A program made the position numbers and the translations under genes. The notes beneath the pieces are model-generated. The model saw only the letters and a program-made list of their open reading frames with translations. It was not told where the DNA came from and made no database searches. From Candidatus Pacearchaeota archaeon (GTDB lineage Archaea; Nanobdellota; Nanobdellia; UBA10117; JAFCGA01), in the NCBI GenBank assembly GCA_017608345.1, contig JAFCGA010000003.1, positions 1-64,000 on the forward strand: a DNA stretch of 64,000 nucleotides. The letters are read 5' to 3'. Of this stretch, positions 23,801-28,243 are shown piece by piece (within the stretch, counting starts at the first letter, position 1; the number at the start of each line of letters is the position of its first letter).

Positions 23801-24091
23801 GTTCCGACAGGAAACACAACTACATCAATCCTTGCTGGAGAAGGCACTTTCGGATGGAATTCAATTACAACTAATGGCGATCTAACGGGTGGAGCTTTAC
23901 TAAACATGACTGGAGAAGCCGGAGGACCAACTATTCTTACTTACAATGGTGGGTGGTTGATGACTTTCTGGGATGGTGCAGCTTGGGATGATTCATTTGG
24001 ATTCGCTACGTTCCAAGCGGGTAATGGATACCTAACTACAGGTTTTGTTAATCCCGCGAATATGACGTACAATAGAAACCAAGTTAGCTAA
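2810..24091 (+). CDS. Giant secreted LamG/beta-propeller/Ig-like surface protein (7093 aa)
   Basis: One uninterrupted frame covering a third of the window. Order: N-terminal signal or anchor (residues about 18-35, ASLFVLAIITILISAAFVYA); acidic Pro/Glu-rich stretch to about 270 with a duplicated IPAPIEE...IPPVI unit; 11 LamG-like domains (about 512-3000); Ig-like spacer; four more LamG (about 3230-4135); Ig-like modules; a 16th LamG (about 4840-5050); seven-bladed PQQ-type propeller (18480-19330); Ig-like modules; second propeller with eight blades (20690-21650); alternating 'GGAQV' and 'WVDANPF' Ig-like modules; an Fn3-like domain; and a C-terminal tandem repeat with GGWLMTFWDG. N-glycosylation sequons are very abundant. 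No C-terminal membrane helix, sortase-like motif or protease domain is seen. LamG and propeller domains bind glycans or proteins, so an adhesin or cell-cell contact role is likely; the ligand is unknown. Its C-terminal end is shared with the next gene. Confidence 0.9.
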   Translation: MRGRLNRNKQSKGNASLFVLAIITILISAAFVYAENVNFTIPIVDAPEDTPLEIPAPIEEPTGDLGSGTTEEEPDLYIPPVIIEEPEVSMFSISDTDLNQGKAEIGKPVKWRKRVNLESAATNVRIELPREAKNIEVTRIVGDEQFTVQNVIVECKVLDAPASETEESSPELSIPAPIEESESGSEPTESDTDTPGSDAEEPQLSIPPVIVEEPETPEEPVEDPEPTEEPVVEDPAPTDTPSDNSDEDEEELETEEVLEILILEEVKDFIIEYETPAPLATEASISNYKKQVTVSSDFHYTNVLTYAFLPIEVNAENADAINLYWINGADREKVEFEVSDADGNGKLDYIEWITPHLSSQTFEIEIRVINVQSYPMVGGKWTVEFETVGQADLIITAFNGTTWNNDPDNTVDLNFLEIKCGSEVLNYQWTAGAVVITDYTCNASGFEVSDVITPGSHHLEFDFGGLKAYAHNYAWEIINKTGFDEGNYSGTQFVDSFELPDNEGSNDWIDMTDNVLLLHMSGSVIDSGSNAHHGVAQGGAHLVEGKIGLGAGNFTNGAAGSQAVRIPHSEDFNFGANNFTLSCWMKTSDDAAWFLSSYDGVGATSGWEFGYHTVSGGLIFATGGAGNSIKCAAINDNNWHHILVVRNGTTGRLFVDGVLKSSENDWTSIDTDNLGIRIGGDINLPARYDGLIDEFAIYHRALSNAEIVALNNSYSHTGSETGLVSVWHFDEYNTEDSSSNNNHGNTENGVSLERYGKLNGAYEFDGDDDHVRIPYDEISGEMNFTINVWAYPAAPDGGQIPTIIAQDKVPSSTARFFFLSYGSIYGWHFWNTGETPFSASILDIPINQWSMLTATYNRTNIITYVNGAQDRVIAASGPWTSTSDLTIGSGYQLNSDRFFNGAIDEAAIYNRSLSAAEVSNLYNSSRGYIHTGSETGLVSVWHLDEIGAGWNIEDTSLWDHHGAVNGSNYHTSGKLAGAMEFDGVDDYIEIADSDYWDLDGPGNDSDFTINAWVNIDDFSATSLIFGQGSTGGHHAYFGVFATGAVQFRTVGIIDNLISAAGVVTNNTWHLISVTKAGDTFRLYVNGDRVANKTDSSAGYPNYNGPIGVGAAVYLNPGVSLFNPTDGKIDEFAIWKRALSQQELAVIYETQRLNAPHVRLQVWNGTEQGLPANQINDGTFDMHKNVLLMHMDDKVEDSGPNHNHGVAQYGATTIGGKIGNAGGYFDGVDDYVAVQDSAELSFGDGSNDRPFSISAWINADSTSDKIIAAKWGGTKNEWFFGFDGTAHLIMAFQDESTAKDQQRRTTAAQGSLEGSWHHVVMTYNGSGGANAADGVKFYIDGVENASSTSLADGSYVAMEDQDNPVQLGGISGHYFIGHIDELAIYDHVLTADEAAVLYNSGTGYSHTGSEAGLVSVWHLDEMPSAEDSSSNNNHGREIGGVTPKTQGKLSGAYEFDGVDDYVDVGDTLHLTSSGITVEAWVNLKKLNQMPIVAKENEYLFWSLDGSGFCFYVYGGATWQPSACSSLTPAPNLNTWYHVVSSWNTTHLKLYVNGTLENTTARSTAPSPTANSLYIGQRADSYFLNGSMDEVAIWNRSLSDVEVAARYNSGNGLALTGSETGLVSVWHMDALNPGWLIGDSSGKAHHGNATDDVLYDANGQVGSALEFDGSDDYIEIADSDALDITNSITISTWIKSDDVTKQQVIISKNDAGGDDGFFMHVTAVGAAEFRYWGGEGEAIAYTPTYTILNNNWYHLVGRFDDDSNTHEIYVNGVLSGTGAGTKTMATNNESLRIGRQPGGNFFDGSIDEVAIWGRALSVAEIEKLYQRGHGKFGGGAGGNYTSKVFQANASTPWYNLSWVGTEPKLPDNQAVETYLGGANMTGNVLLLHMDVSPIGAVKDSADNHEGTAYDGADTTASGKLGRAGEFDGVNDYVAIPDSSDWNFGADNFTISSWFYLSDLNGSKTLYSQYGSLTKWMSLYLHHTTNNFYFTYRNEGGGADAVYKNWKPAWEFNTWHNIVLVRNGTHVNMYFDGEFVIPNATTTEVGSNVLANITGSFDLGWNEHISYKDWYLNGSLDEVAIYNTALSAAEILNLNNSYVHTGSENGLVSVWHMDEAGWGAGDTSGSENSGYVNVSNGPVWTTDSQIGDGAFEFDGDDDHIELSKTILYGLSDYSISYWAKCNASSTNYIYSENDTSDGNAYAISTDNEGIWIKGCNGCGEELTVNNIGLGDDKWHNVVLTYYNSIEAKVYVDGELKHTDSSVNLTWDKGDPGVIGDRAYDGSAWGGYEGAIDEFAIWNRSLSNEEVKDLYRRGVTKLKLNVRTCDDYLCAADDWFGPYGNSNELPNYNADMQSTFNNPLDVNMNGNVILMHMNDIVEDSTRNKHHGLQNSVVESTIGRIGTRAAKFDGAYPAITVKPSGDFDFGTQDFSASIWVNISSGIVIGDGESRFLHKYGGWGVSLKNDGRFYSNIEDLTIYQTGAQDYRDDTWHHIVLVREGDDATIYIDGTNSNTDPGFAAKVASAPGANLWIGESDAQGSDNVGYEGYIDEVAIYSKALSPAEVVALNNSYVHTGNEEDLVAVWHLDEEFIEGVEDSSPNNNHGLPQNGVLSDPNGRLNGAYVFDGVDDFVSTTSMGTISGDFMFSGWIKTTHNNTWPSGEHADFIHILNASNAAMFRVYIQQNSLDAVIQQWEPGSDIFSTATTTLVGDAQWHHLAVGRNGSNFVIYVDGVLEVNDPSAASTVYEDLVIKMGSLAGQFLNGTIDEVALYNRTLNAAEVLVLNNFYIHTGSETGLVAVWHLDELGAGSKIRDSSGYSHHGNVTNDVLANPDGKLSTALEFDGDLNNYITIPDPEISGNDSFTLSAWVNAKDLSGAHVYGMGIMASTDSEIIGDFALSVNNDGAVHFWNWRNAGADADGIAYTADNIVEENKWYHIIATWDGSTNKIYVNGADQGSLSTKTTTGLQDRHEIGRIYHAEVYTWNGTLDEIAIWKRALSQSEILNIYNKQVRNYYTESPADFSFIPQEQYYQYYFDFETDDSDPTPVLYNVTVESYRGESSQTTINLMSPGNTYVESIVHTIVFQYNITDIQGTLSGCSVYLNSVQNTSNSTSVALGMNNITISDLADIAHSWKVECGGDAGGASSQTWTLTMSAPAHACASGLCRDWTQKSFEAATLTQVYYDWQDVRGNELNSSFYNGTIISRVHDATYVSNWKNMSWKEDIPYQEELPGSGTDQKGRMGGANMTGNVLLFHMNEEGGLLQDASGESNHASTSNALTYNQSGKFNYAIDLDGSSSYIHVTDPASGALDFGASDSFTISTWVKTEQTADNYLVWKVLPGASMKGYQLLQSNGNIKFNVINYTASTEWDVTGQTINDGEWHHIVAVRDAGSNELRIYTDNKKNTSTDGSADLANWGNLVIGRKDLPVCCNNYWNGTLDEFAMWNRSLSDTEVAELYQRGSVNVKFLVRSCDDAQCDDNPEWLGPYGTGALPDNQQAGAGTSPATPDMTGNVFLAHMTAPVRDSFDSHQGVAQNGAHTVSGKIGYGAGGFDGVGDIVTVAGDDLVLGSNNFTFSAWVYSTGDETDQLILGKRNVSPTRSAYLKLDGSKRLQFYLNDGSECVDQEGTSFPGDQWVHVIFMRNGTTYSLYRDGNLVKNKTCLSTGSSFDGPDFEIGGLTNSPATYGWNGSIDEVAFYNKTLSSAEISALYNSGTGYSHTGEETGLAAVWHMDEYSVPDGADSNHAHIINEVHLNDTGKLSKAYDLDGVNDYVMLPDSETFNFADDDFTISTWINYRNSGDQQIYTQSGGAGDIIIFDLTAADQLALNAREIAGAPWDISMLSNITMNTNQWYHVMAMREGNDWKLYINGSLVNITTQTLTLSNSAYTPIIGATANGTYENYFFDGMMDEFAVYDRALNTTEISTVYNSGNGYVHTGSESGLATVYHMDELDAGWKVGDTSGRDNHGDSYNGTIYTSGQVNGAMEFDNNSRTYIEIPHQSDFDFGTNDFTLMAWVKENGDHTGMGNRIFGKGDTSGWKGYGMEIGLTNKIRFHIAGTNPNYNTTLSDSTVYRGGDKWMFVVGLRESGVLKIYVDGVLAGTGTPPGAIDVSGTYPITIGRVNNNWDNFDGAIDEVAIWNRSLSAKEILDIYTRQGENYFENSTLSDIDHIPNNRFLQYKAFFETDNTTYTPELYNVSMYYTQVAPVISLVTPLNQDTWGSSHNITFTYQVTNGDTTPLANCRLILNGAINDTDTSITKDIDQQFNVTGLANGDHTWAVNCTDTNGFSSISSTWNVHMRADDPVVTLNSQIDAYNSSLAQVNFTCSITDDRSLVNVSLWGNWSGGWHLNETQNISGTSDSVLFTKTINPDEHYIWNCQAYDTDELSAFASSNRTITVDTTNPVTALASPLDTWTETTSHTILFKYTVTDVTTAIQNCSLVINDSIVDSQYNVPEGPQQTFTRDLLNGAYNWSVQCYDTVAWNHTATTRTLTLGVNAPLVVLNAPIENANSTYLTQTFNCTAHDDIGLVNMTLWSNWSGTWQQENYSTLVGTEDSAEFIHVLPDYGSYMWNCLAYDNNAPPFSDWGVNRTLTLENTTPNIVWVDANPFVLYQNETTNITASVTDNLAVGPVWVQIDNTNYTLAATGGIWKYVYNVTSLAPGTHVYTVYANDSASNPASPMQGNFTVNVLNSPGGAQVIITYPLDNNNNQMKFDNFYTNATVTAVGGNVTGCNATIAYSNGTVLSLGSGSATQTVGDLLTGQSSNVQWNTSASEEGYSNITVQTVCTSGVGDSDSSYNIQIIPYTQVPPVLDAVTLASTNPVTNYTHENLTISLVNLSDRNGDSLTNITDWRVGGASIAVLNMPFDTNYSNHSVANVTRDYSTFSNNGTGGNGDPSKTPTWNAAGKVGGAYKFDGDDDYIRIPHDESINFGNTDEFSIALWFKTNDSGASYPRLISKFSDAAHRCSILLWANTSLVFEIASERVYTPSVNDSEWHHVVATYNITHMSLHLDNLPAQSISVSLGDFSNSNPLYISSHEGGGGSTLDGLIDEVKIYNRSLSAEQIHQLYLEGNNSASPKIVSQETSIGDVWTAAVTPNDGYADGNTTISNSVTILGDQNPNILWIDADPFVVTQNQNVNITSWVTDDISLASVQVQIAGTNYTMTQNGNVFNYTRNATAAAGTQTFTVFATDNSGLISSKAGNYTITTGAATGDLYPWPMFHHDLENTGYTTADGPENISILTGSFDTGNRVYSSPAVANGYVYAGTFDGWVYQLNASNVSQQIANFSIGGAVYSSPAVSGGFVYISDSGGPVFQLNASNISQEIANYSNIGSIESSPTVSGGFVYIGSDDNNIYQLNASNVSQQIANFSTDDNVRSIPAVSGGYVYIGSYDNNVYQLNASNISQKIANFSTGSSVLSSPAVSGGFVYIGSTDYQVYQLNASNISQKIANFSTGDSIYASSPAVAGGFVYIGSQDDQIYQLNASNISQKIANFSAGDDIHSSPAISNGAMYIGSKEGNLYMFGNYTLAGVVGGAQVDITTPADYDKKNNGTTFTTSATITAVSGDVIGCSATISFSSAVLSLASGTATQTVGSLTSGQSSTKQWSVSANSVGFANITVSTSCTNGTADSDTVYYVNVTTADFTNPVIQWVDANPFIVIQNQSTNITARITDDINVNSSLVQINGVNYSMTQAGEIWYRYHDTTGLAANSYTFTVYGSDSAGNSDSSSGTFNVTLPGQPGGAQVLLTTPSDDASYVQGVNITTSATITAVSGDVANCNATISFSSATIGLAGGETATHVLGSLTSGQSNVTQWNVVGASAGSANIFVNTTCQSGQGDSDGAYNITIQADTQGPTILWVDADPFVVMQNQTTNLTARVSDNSVIDTVQVTVNSVTYAMTQNGFIWNNTYNTSALAANNYTYTVFANDTNGNSATKTGNFTVTTGAGGSFDAYPWPMSRRNLENTAYTLADAPDDISSSSAEFTTGLQVFSSAAIVNGFVYVGSLDSNLYQLNASNITQQIANFTTGGNVASSPAISGGFVYVGSVDGKLYQLNASNVSQKIANFSGSAGISSSPAVSEGFVYIGSSGVSGQVYQLNASNVSQKIANFSSGSTGQTTPAVANGFVYVSSSPGGLFQLNASNVSKEIASFSEAAITYSSPAVSGGFVYVGTSNNHVYQLNASNVSQKIANFSTGSFVLSSPAVANGFVYVGSNDNNFYQLNASNISIEFARYTAAGPVSGGATVADGYVFVGSDDNKVYQLNASNVSKKIQEFATGGDVIATPAVSNGVLYIGSSDSKVYAFGTYSLSATGGAQVTITSPADYEAKNNGTYFTTDATITAVGGGVSDCTATLSIAGSSVSLASGETAANSIGTLSSGQSTNTQWNLSADSIGLSNLTVSTSCTIGTADSETVYFINVSVLDVTNPTIVWVDANPFVVNQNQTTSLTARVTDNAAVSSAWVQVAGTNYSMTQNADVWNYTRNATSAPGLQTFTVFANDTSGNLASDSGTFNITLPTQPGGAQVVITTPADDAAYSAGSPITATATITAVSGDVANCNATISFSDESIVNLTGAETYTHVLGSLTSGQSNITSWSLSANAAGSSNIFVNTTCQSGSGDSDGAYNITVTSDSQDPAILWVDANPIVVEQNQTVNLTAQITDNSAVQAALLQVSGTNYSMTQNGVIFNYTHNATEAVGTHIFTVFANDSSGNSATRNGNFTVIITGSPGGAQVVITSPADDATQSNGSSFTATANITAVSGDVANCNATISFTNENIINITGAETYVHVLGSLTTGQSNISQWNLDAKVVGSSNISVATACTSGTGDVDSVYNITVTSAAAVPAAPTVFNSSMGADNQSIVLGWSQVSGITGYYIYYSDNLTWIMQLNNSNAPTPGNITIADPTNTSWTDTTANQSTQRYYALAAYSGSSVNLTTTRMGKFDLTIGSGEDIFSIPLDETRPIGQFMDNIGAGGPTILSYSGGWLMTFWDGAAWDSSFGFPNLTIDTGYLTTGFTAARNITNINAVPTGNTTTSILAGEGTFGWNSITTNGDLTGGALLNMTGEAGGPTILTYNGGWLMTFWDGAAWDDSFGFATFQAGNGYLTTGFVNPANMTYNRNQVS
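4344..17960 (+). repeat. Array of 16 LamG-like domain repeats within the giant gene
   Basis: Each unit runs from a 'HM/WHxDE' start through 'FDGxDDYVxI', 'WHHIVxxRNGT', 'YVDGVL' and 'NGxIDEVAIYNRSLS'. Two unit types exist. A units begin with NVLLLHM-like sequence; B units begin after TGSETGLVSVWHxDE. By reading, the order is ABB-ABB-AB-ABB, a gap with Ig-like sequence, A-ABB, a second gap, then one variant. Each cluster ends with an 'AIW/AMW' form of the IDE motif and a linker; non-final units have 'AIY' (one exception, the fifth). DNA copies are diverged, not identical, so the array is old. Confidence 0.85.
18480..19330 (+). repeat. Beta-propeller 1 (seven blades)
   Basis: Seven tandem units of about 40 codons with consensus SSPAVSGGFVYIGS, then QLNASN[VI]SQ[QK]IANFS. 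This is a PQQ/Kelch-like blade pattern. The QLNASN...NFS stretch holds three overlapping or adjacent N-glycosylation sequons (NAS, NVS or NIS, NFS) in most blades. The propeller is introduced by YPWPMFHHDLENTGYT, as in other PQQ-type propellers that open with a 'WPMFRHD' segment. Confidence 0.85.
20690..21650 (+). repeat. Beta-propeller 2 (eight blades)
   Basis: Eight blade units of the same type as propeller 1, introduced by YPWPMSRRNLENTAYT. The QLNASNVSQKIANFS core is again kept in most blades, with the same sequons; blades 4, 7 and 8 are the most diverged. Propellers 1 and 2 are clearly duplicates of one another, separated by Ig-like modules. Confidence 0.85.
23535..24088 (+). repeat. C-terminal tandem GGWLMTFWDG module
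   Basis: Two copies of an about 85-residue unit with YSGGWLMTFWDGAAWD...FGFPNL...GYLTTGF. The same tandem pair ends the next gene (26990-27540). As the terminal domain of two exported proteins that lack a C-terminal membrane helix, it is a candidate anchoring or sorting module. I do not recognise it as a named domain. Confidence 0.7.
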
Positions 24092-24113
24092 TCACTAACG
24101 AGAGGTAGGCAAA

Positions 24114-27100
24114 ATGACGCACAAGAAAATAGCTAGAGACATATCTCTAGCAATAGCAGTATTATTTTCTCTCGCAATAAGTTTCACTACTGTTGAAGCC
24201 TTCTGTATGGTTAGCGGATACGGATTTAATTCAACTGGTGGAGATTTGGGCTATCAAGCATTCGCATACTGTGAAAATGCTGCGGAATATGCGAATCTTA
24301 CTAAAACCGCGGGGCTGTTATACCAATTTAATTTTGGTGGTTTCGGGGATAGCTGTAATGGCTATTGTGGAAACGTCTGGTTAAATGCTACTAATAGTAG
24401 TATTGGTTTACTCGGTTTCGCAGATAAGGGTTACCCGATAAATCAATCTGTGATTGGCGGTGATTGGACTCAAACAGGCGTATTCCAACATATAGGGAAT
24501 AATATAACCTTGAACATCACATTATATCCTTCATTTACAGTTGTTACCGCTGATGCATCAACAGCAGGAAGTCCAACAAACAACAATACAAATGTAACTT
24601 TCACTGGAACAGCAACTGATCCACAAGGAGATAATTGGTTCTTATTGATTTGCAATGATACTTCTGGAATAACTGGCGGAAATTGTGTAGGTACTGAAAT
24701 TTGTAAGGGGACCACTATAGCTAGTGGAGCAGCATCTAGCTGTCAACATAATGTTAGTGGAGAAGTTTGGGAAACAAACAATTGGTGGAGTTATGCCTGC
24801 GATGCGAGCAACTATTGCAGTCCATTAGAAACTACAAACTCGCCATATAATGTAAACCATCCTCCTGCGTCAGGAACACCGACAATTACGGGAGGACCGT
24901 ACGATTCAGACGATACAATAAATTGTACAAATGGAACATTAACTGACTCAGATACAAACGATAATCCTCAACCAATGCAATATCGATGGTATAAGAATGG
25001 AACTTATTTAGCTGCATGGGGGAGCGCATTCAATTTAGACTGTAATACTGCAACAGGTTGTAATAAAACAATAAATGTTTCTTGCGCGAACAATGCAAAC
25101 GATACTCACAATTATGTGGGAGATTTTTCTACAACGAGTAATCAAGTAGTAATACAAAACTCTGCTCCAACTATAACTGCAGTAAGTATTTCTCCAGCTT
25201 CACCATTAGAAATAGATAACTTAAACTGTAGTGTAACGGGTTGGTCTGATGGAGATGGAGACACTGAGAATTATTATTTTGAGTGGTATAGAAATAGTAC
25301 ACTAAATATGACTATGTATACTAGTTCAACATATCATATCCTATCCAGCAGCAATACAAGTGATAATGAAGATTGGAACTGTACGGTTATTCCTTATGAT
25401 GGCACTGTTAATGGAACGGCCGGGTCGGATAATGTTACAATTCAAGCTGATACTCAAGCTCCAACAATACAATGGGTAGACGCCAACCCCTTAGTAATCG
25501 TGCAGAACCAAACTACTAATCTAACCGCTCAAATCACCGACAATAATGATATACAAATCGTATTAATACAAATAAACGGAACTAACTATTCTATGACTCA
25601 GAACGGAATAATCTGGAACTACACGCATAATGCAACTGAAGCTGTAGGAACATATGTATTCACTGTATATGCTAATGATTCCTCAGGAAACAGCGCAACA
25701 ATGAATGGGAATTTCACAGTAATTATTACGGGTCAGCCAGGAGGAGCTCAAGTAGTAATAACTTCTCCAGTAGATGATTCGACTCAAACTAATGGAACGC
25801 AATTCACGACTACAGCAAACATAACTGCTGTTTCAGGTAATATCACTGGCTGTAATGCTACTATTAGTTTTAGTAATGAGAATATAATTAATATAACTGC
25901 TGCGGATAACTATACTCATTCTATCGGAAGCTTAAATTCTGGAGAGAGTACTACAACTTCATGGACCACGTCTGCTAATTCAATGGGTAGTTCAAACATA
26001 ACTGTAACAACTGTTTGTATTTCCGGTACTGGAGATTCAGATAGTAATTATAATATAACTATACAACCCGACACTCAAGCACCAACAATTACCTGGGTAA
26101 ACGCTGATCCGGGCGTAGTTATACAAAACCAGAGCACTAATTTAAGTGCTAGCATTACAGATAATCTTAATGTAAATTCCGCATGGGTAGAAATTAATAA
26201 TACAAATTATTCAATGAGCCAGTCAGGTACTACTTGGTATTACAACTATGCTACTACTAGCCTGCCTAATACTACTTACACTTTTACAGTATATGCTAAT
26301 GATACAAATGGAAATAATGCTACTTCAATGAGCGGAAACTTCACAGTTATACTTCCTGGAGCGCCAGGTGGTGCTCAAGTAGTAATTACTTCGCCCGCAG
26401 ATGACGCATCTCAATCAAATGGTTCCGCATTTACGACTACAGCAAATATAACTGCTGTTTCAGGTAATATCACTGGCTGTAATGCTACGATTAGTTTTAG
26501 TAATGAGAATATAATTAATATAACTGGTGCTGAGAGTTACACGCATGTACTTGGAGATCAAGCAATAAATGAAAGCAATATAACTATCTGGAGTATATCT
26601 GCTAACTCCCCGGGCAATTCGAATATCTCAGTAAGCACGATCTGTACATCAGGTACTGGCGATGTAGATTCAGTTTATAATATCACTGTGACTAGCGCTG
26701 CTGCAGCAATAGCTGCTCCTCAAAACTTGACATCTGACCTAGCAGTAAACAATCAATCAGTAATATTAAATTGGTCGCAAGTAAGTGGAGCTGAAGGTTA
26801 TTACATTTATTATTCAGATAACTTAACCTGGATAATGCAGTTAAATAGCTCGAACGCGCCAGCTACGGGAAATATAACTTTACTCGGAGCAAGCAATATT
26901 AGCTGGATTGATAACTCTGCTAATCAAAGCACTCAGAGATTCTATGCGCTAACTTCATATTCAGGTTCAATCAAGAATTTTACTGTTGATCGTATGGGCA
27001 AATTCGATATAAATCTAGTTTCAGGTGAGGGTACATTTTCCATACCTTTAAATGAAACAAGACCAATTGGGGAATATATGACTGCTCTTGCGGGTGCAGG

Positions 27101-27545
27101 TCAAACTATCATGACCTATAGTGGTGGGTGGTTGATGACTTTCTGGGATGGTACTGGGTGGGATAGTGGCTTTGGATTCCCAAATCTTACTTTAGATAAT
27201 GGATATTTAACAACCGGATTTACCGCTGCAAGAAATATAACGAATATTAATATAGTTCCAACGGGGAATATCACAACATCAATACCTTCTGGAGAAGGAA
27301 CTTTCGGATGGAATTCAGTCACGACAGAGGGTAATTTGATGGGAAATGCCTTATTAAATCTAACTGGAGAAGCAGGTGGTCCAACAATAATGACGTATAG
27401 TGGTGGGTGGTTGATGACTTTCTGGGATGGTACTGCGTGGGATAATTCGTTTGGATTCTCTACCTTCCAAGCCGGTTCAGGATACTTAACAACTGGTTTC
27501 ACTAATCCTGCGAATATGACTTACTATATGAACGAAATCAGTTAA
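24114..27545 (+). CDS. Secreted Cys-rich/Ig-like protein sharing the giant protein's C-terminus
   Basis: 1143 residues. Signal peptide at about 1-28 (LAIAVLFSLAISFTTVEA). Residues 29-100 are a Cys-rich domain with FCMVSGYG, YCENA and GFGDSCNGYCGNVWLNATNS; this domain recurs in the next two genes. Then follow Ig-like domains with paired Cys (WETNNWWSYACD), two 'WVDANP' plus two 'GGAQV' Ig-like modules, an Fn3-like domain and the tandem GGWLMTFWDG module. The last 500 or so residues are homologous to the end of the giant protein; the first 330 or so to the gene at 28244. It is therefore a mosaic of the two. A good ribosome site, GAGAGGTAGG, precedes the ATG, 22 nt after the giant gene. No membrane anchor is seen. 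Role: probably a cell-surface structural or binding partner (inference). Confidence 0.85.
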   Translation: MTHKKIARDISLAIAVLFSLAISFTTVEAFCMVSGYGFNSTGGDLGYQAFAYCENAAEYANLTKTAGLLYQFNFGGFGDSCNGYCGNVWLNATNSSIGLLGFADKGYPINQSVIGGDWTQTGVFQHIGNNITLNITLYPSFTVVTADASTAGSPTNNNTNVTFTGTATDPQGDNWFLLICNDTSGITGGNCVGTEICKGTTIASGAASSCQHNVSGEVWETNNWWSYACDASNYCSPLETTNSPYNVNHPPASGTPTITGGPYDSDDTINCTNGTLTDSDTNDNPQPMQYRWYKNGTYLAAWGSAFNLDCNTATGCNKTINVSCANNANDTHNYVGDFSTTSNQVVIQNSAPTITAVSISPASPLEIDNLNCSVTGWSDGDGDTENYYFEWYRNSTLNMTMYTSSTYHILSSSNTSDNEDWNCTVIPYDGTVNGTAGSDNVTIQADTQAPTIQWVDANPLVIVQNQTTNLTAQITDNNDIQIVLIQINGTNYSMTQNGIIWNYTHNATEAVGTYVFTVYANDSSGNSATMNGNFTVIITGQPGGAQVVITSPVDDSTQTNGTQFTTTANITAVSGNITGCNATISFSNENIINITAADNYTHSIGSLNSGESTTTSWTTSANSMGSSNITVTTVCISGTGDSDSNYNITIQPDTQAPTITWVNADPGVVIQNQSTNLSASITDNLNVNSAWVEINNTNYSMSQSGTTWYYNYATTSLPNTTYTFTVYANDTNGNNATSMSGNFTVILPGAPGGAQVVITSPADDASQSNGSAFTTTANITAVSGNITGCNATISFSNENIINITGAESYTHVLGDQAINESNITIWSISANSPGNSNISVSTICTSGTGDVDSVYNITVTSAAAAIAAPQNLTSDLAVNNQSVILNWSQVSGAEGYYIYYSDNLTWIMQLNSSNAPATGNITLLGASNISWIDNSANQSTQRFYALTSYSGSIKNFTVDRMGKFDINLVSGEGTFSIPLNETRPIGEYMTALAGAGQTIMTYSGGWLMTFWDGTGWDSGFGFPNLTLDNGYLTTGFTAARNITNINIVPTGNITTSIPSGEGTFGWNSVTTEGNLMGNALLNLTGEAGGPTIMTYSGGWLMTFWDGTAWDNSFGFSTFQAGSGYLTTGFTNPANMTYYMNEIS

Positions 27546-28241
27546 ATGGAACAGCAAAACAATATAACATTCAGACTAGCGCTTCTATTTTTAGTAATTC
27601 CGCTCATTGGAAGTTGTATAAAACCCGCTAATGCTTTTTGCATGGTGAAGGGATATGTAAAAGATTCCGAAGCTAGCCACGTAGATTATTCAGTAGAAGG
27701 ATATTGTGAGAATGCTGGAGAAAAAAAGAGTATGAGCAAACAAGAAGGAAGATTATGGCAGCTCTTCTGGGGCGGATTCGAAGATAGTTGCGAGAGCTAT
27801 TGTAAAAAAGTTTGGATCAGCGCTACGGATCAGAGCAATACTAAATATGGTCATCCGGTTGATTATCCACTAACTACTTCGAACACAGAAGATTGGGATA
27901 AAGGACGAACTATAATTCATTGGGCAAATACCACTTTAACAAATAATCCGGAAACTAAGGAATTAATAGACCAACAGAGAGCTGAGCAGGCTAGCTCGGA
28001 TAATTTTCAGGAGTCACCGACAGTCGACAGTCCAAAAAACACAATAAAGACACCGGAGCAAGTAGTTCAGCCGGATAGCATTGATACAAACGAAGAAATC
28101 GTGACTTCTCCGCAGAGAGGAAGCGATTCCACAAGAGTATTGCTAATCGGAATGCTAGTTGTACTACTCTCAATCAGTGGCTTGATATTTATCAAAAAAT
28201 ATATTAATAAGAAACGAAAAAGGAGTAGTAGAAAGAGGTAG
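27546..28241 (+). CDS. Small membrane-anchored Cys-rich surface protein
   Basis: 231 residues. N-terminal signal (LALLFLVIPLIGSCIKPANA), then the operon's Cys-rich domain (AFCMVKGYV, YCENAGE, GGFEDSCESYCKKVW), a polar Gln/Ser/Thr/Pro-rich stalk (about 140-195) and a C-terminal membrane helix (VLLIGMLVVLLSISGLIFI) with a basic tail. It is the minimal version of the domain carried by its two neighbours, fixed in the membrane. The ATG directly follows the stop of the gene before it (0 nt). It could serve as the membrane receptor for the soluble paralogue or the giant protein; this is inference. A Cys in the signal (GSC) might alternatively be lipidated. Confidence 0.8.
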   Translation: MEQQNNITFRLALLFLVIPLIGSCIKPANAFCMVKGYVKDSEASHVDYSVEGYCENAGEKKSMSKQEGRLWQLFWGGFEDSCESYCKKVWISATDQSNTKYGHPVDYPLTTSNTEDWDKGRTIIHWANTTLTNNPETKELIDQQRAEQASSDNFQESPTVDSPKNTIKTPEQVVQPDSIDTNEEIVTSPQRGSDSTRVLLIGMLVVLLSISGLIFIKKYINKKRKRSSRKR

Positions 28242-28243
28242 GA

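Noticed and set aside
2810..24091. Giant frame as an artefact of several fused genes
   Set aside because: No internal stop, ribosome site plus start, or promoter-like break; domain repeats run on smoothly, and its terminal module matches that of the next gene.
27116..27502. 128-codon antisense frame at the end of the gene at 24114
   Set aside because: Reverse image of the duplicated GGWLMTFWDG module; the same shadow occurs at 23662-23907 in the giant gene.
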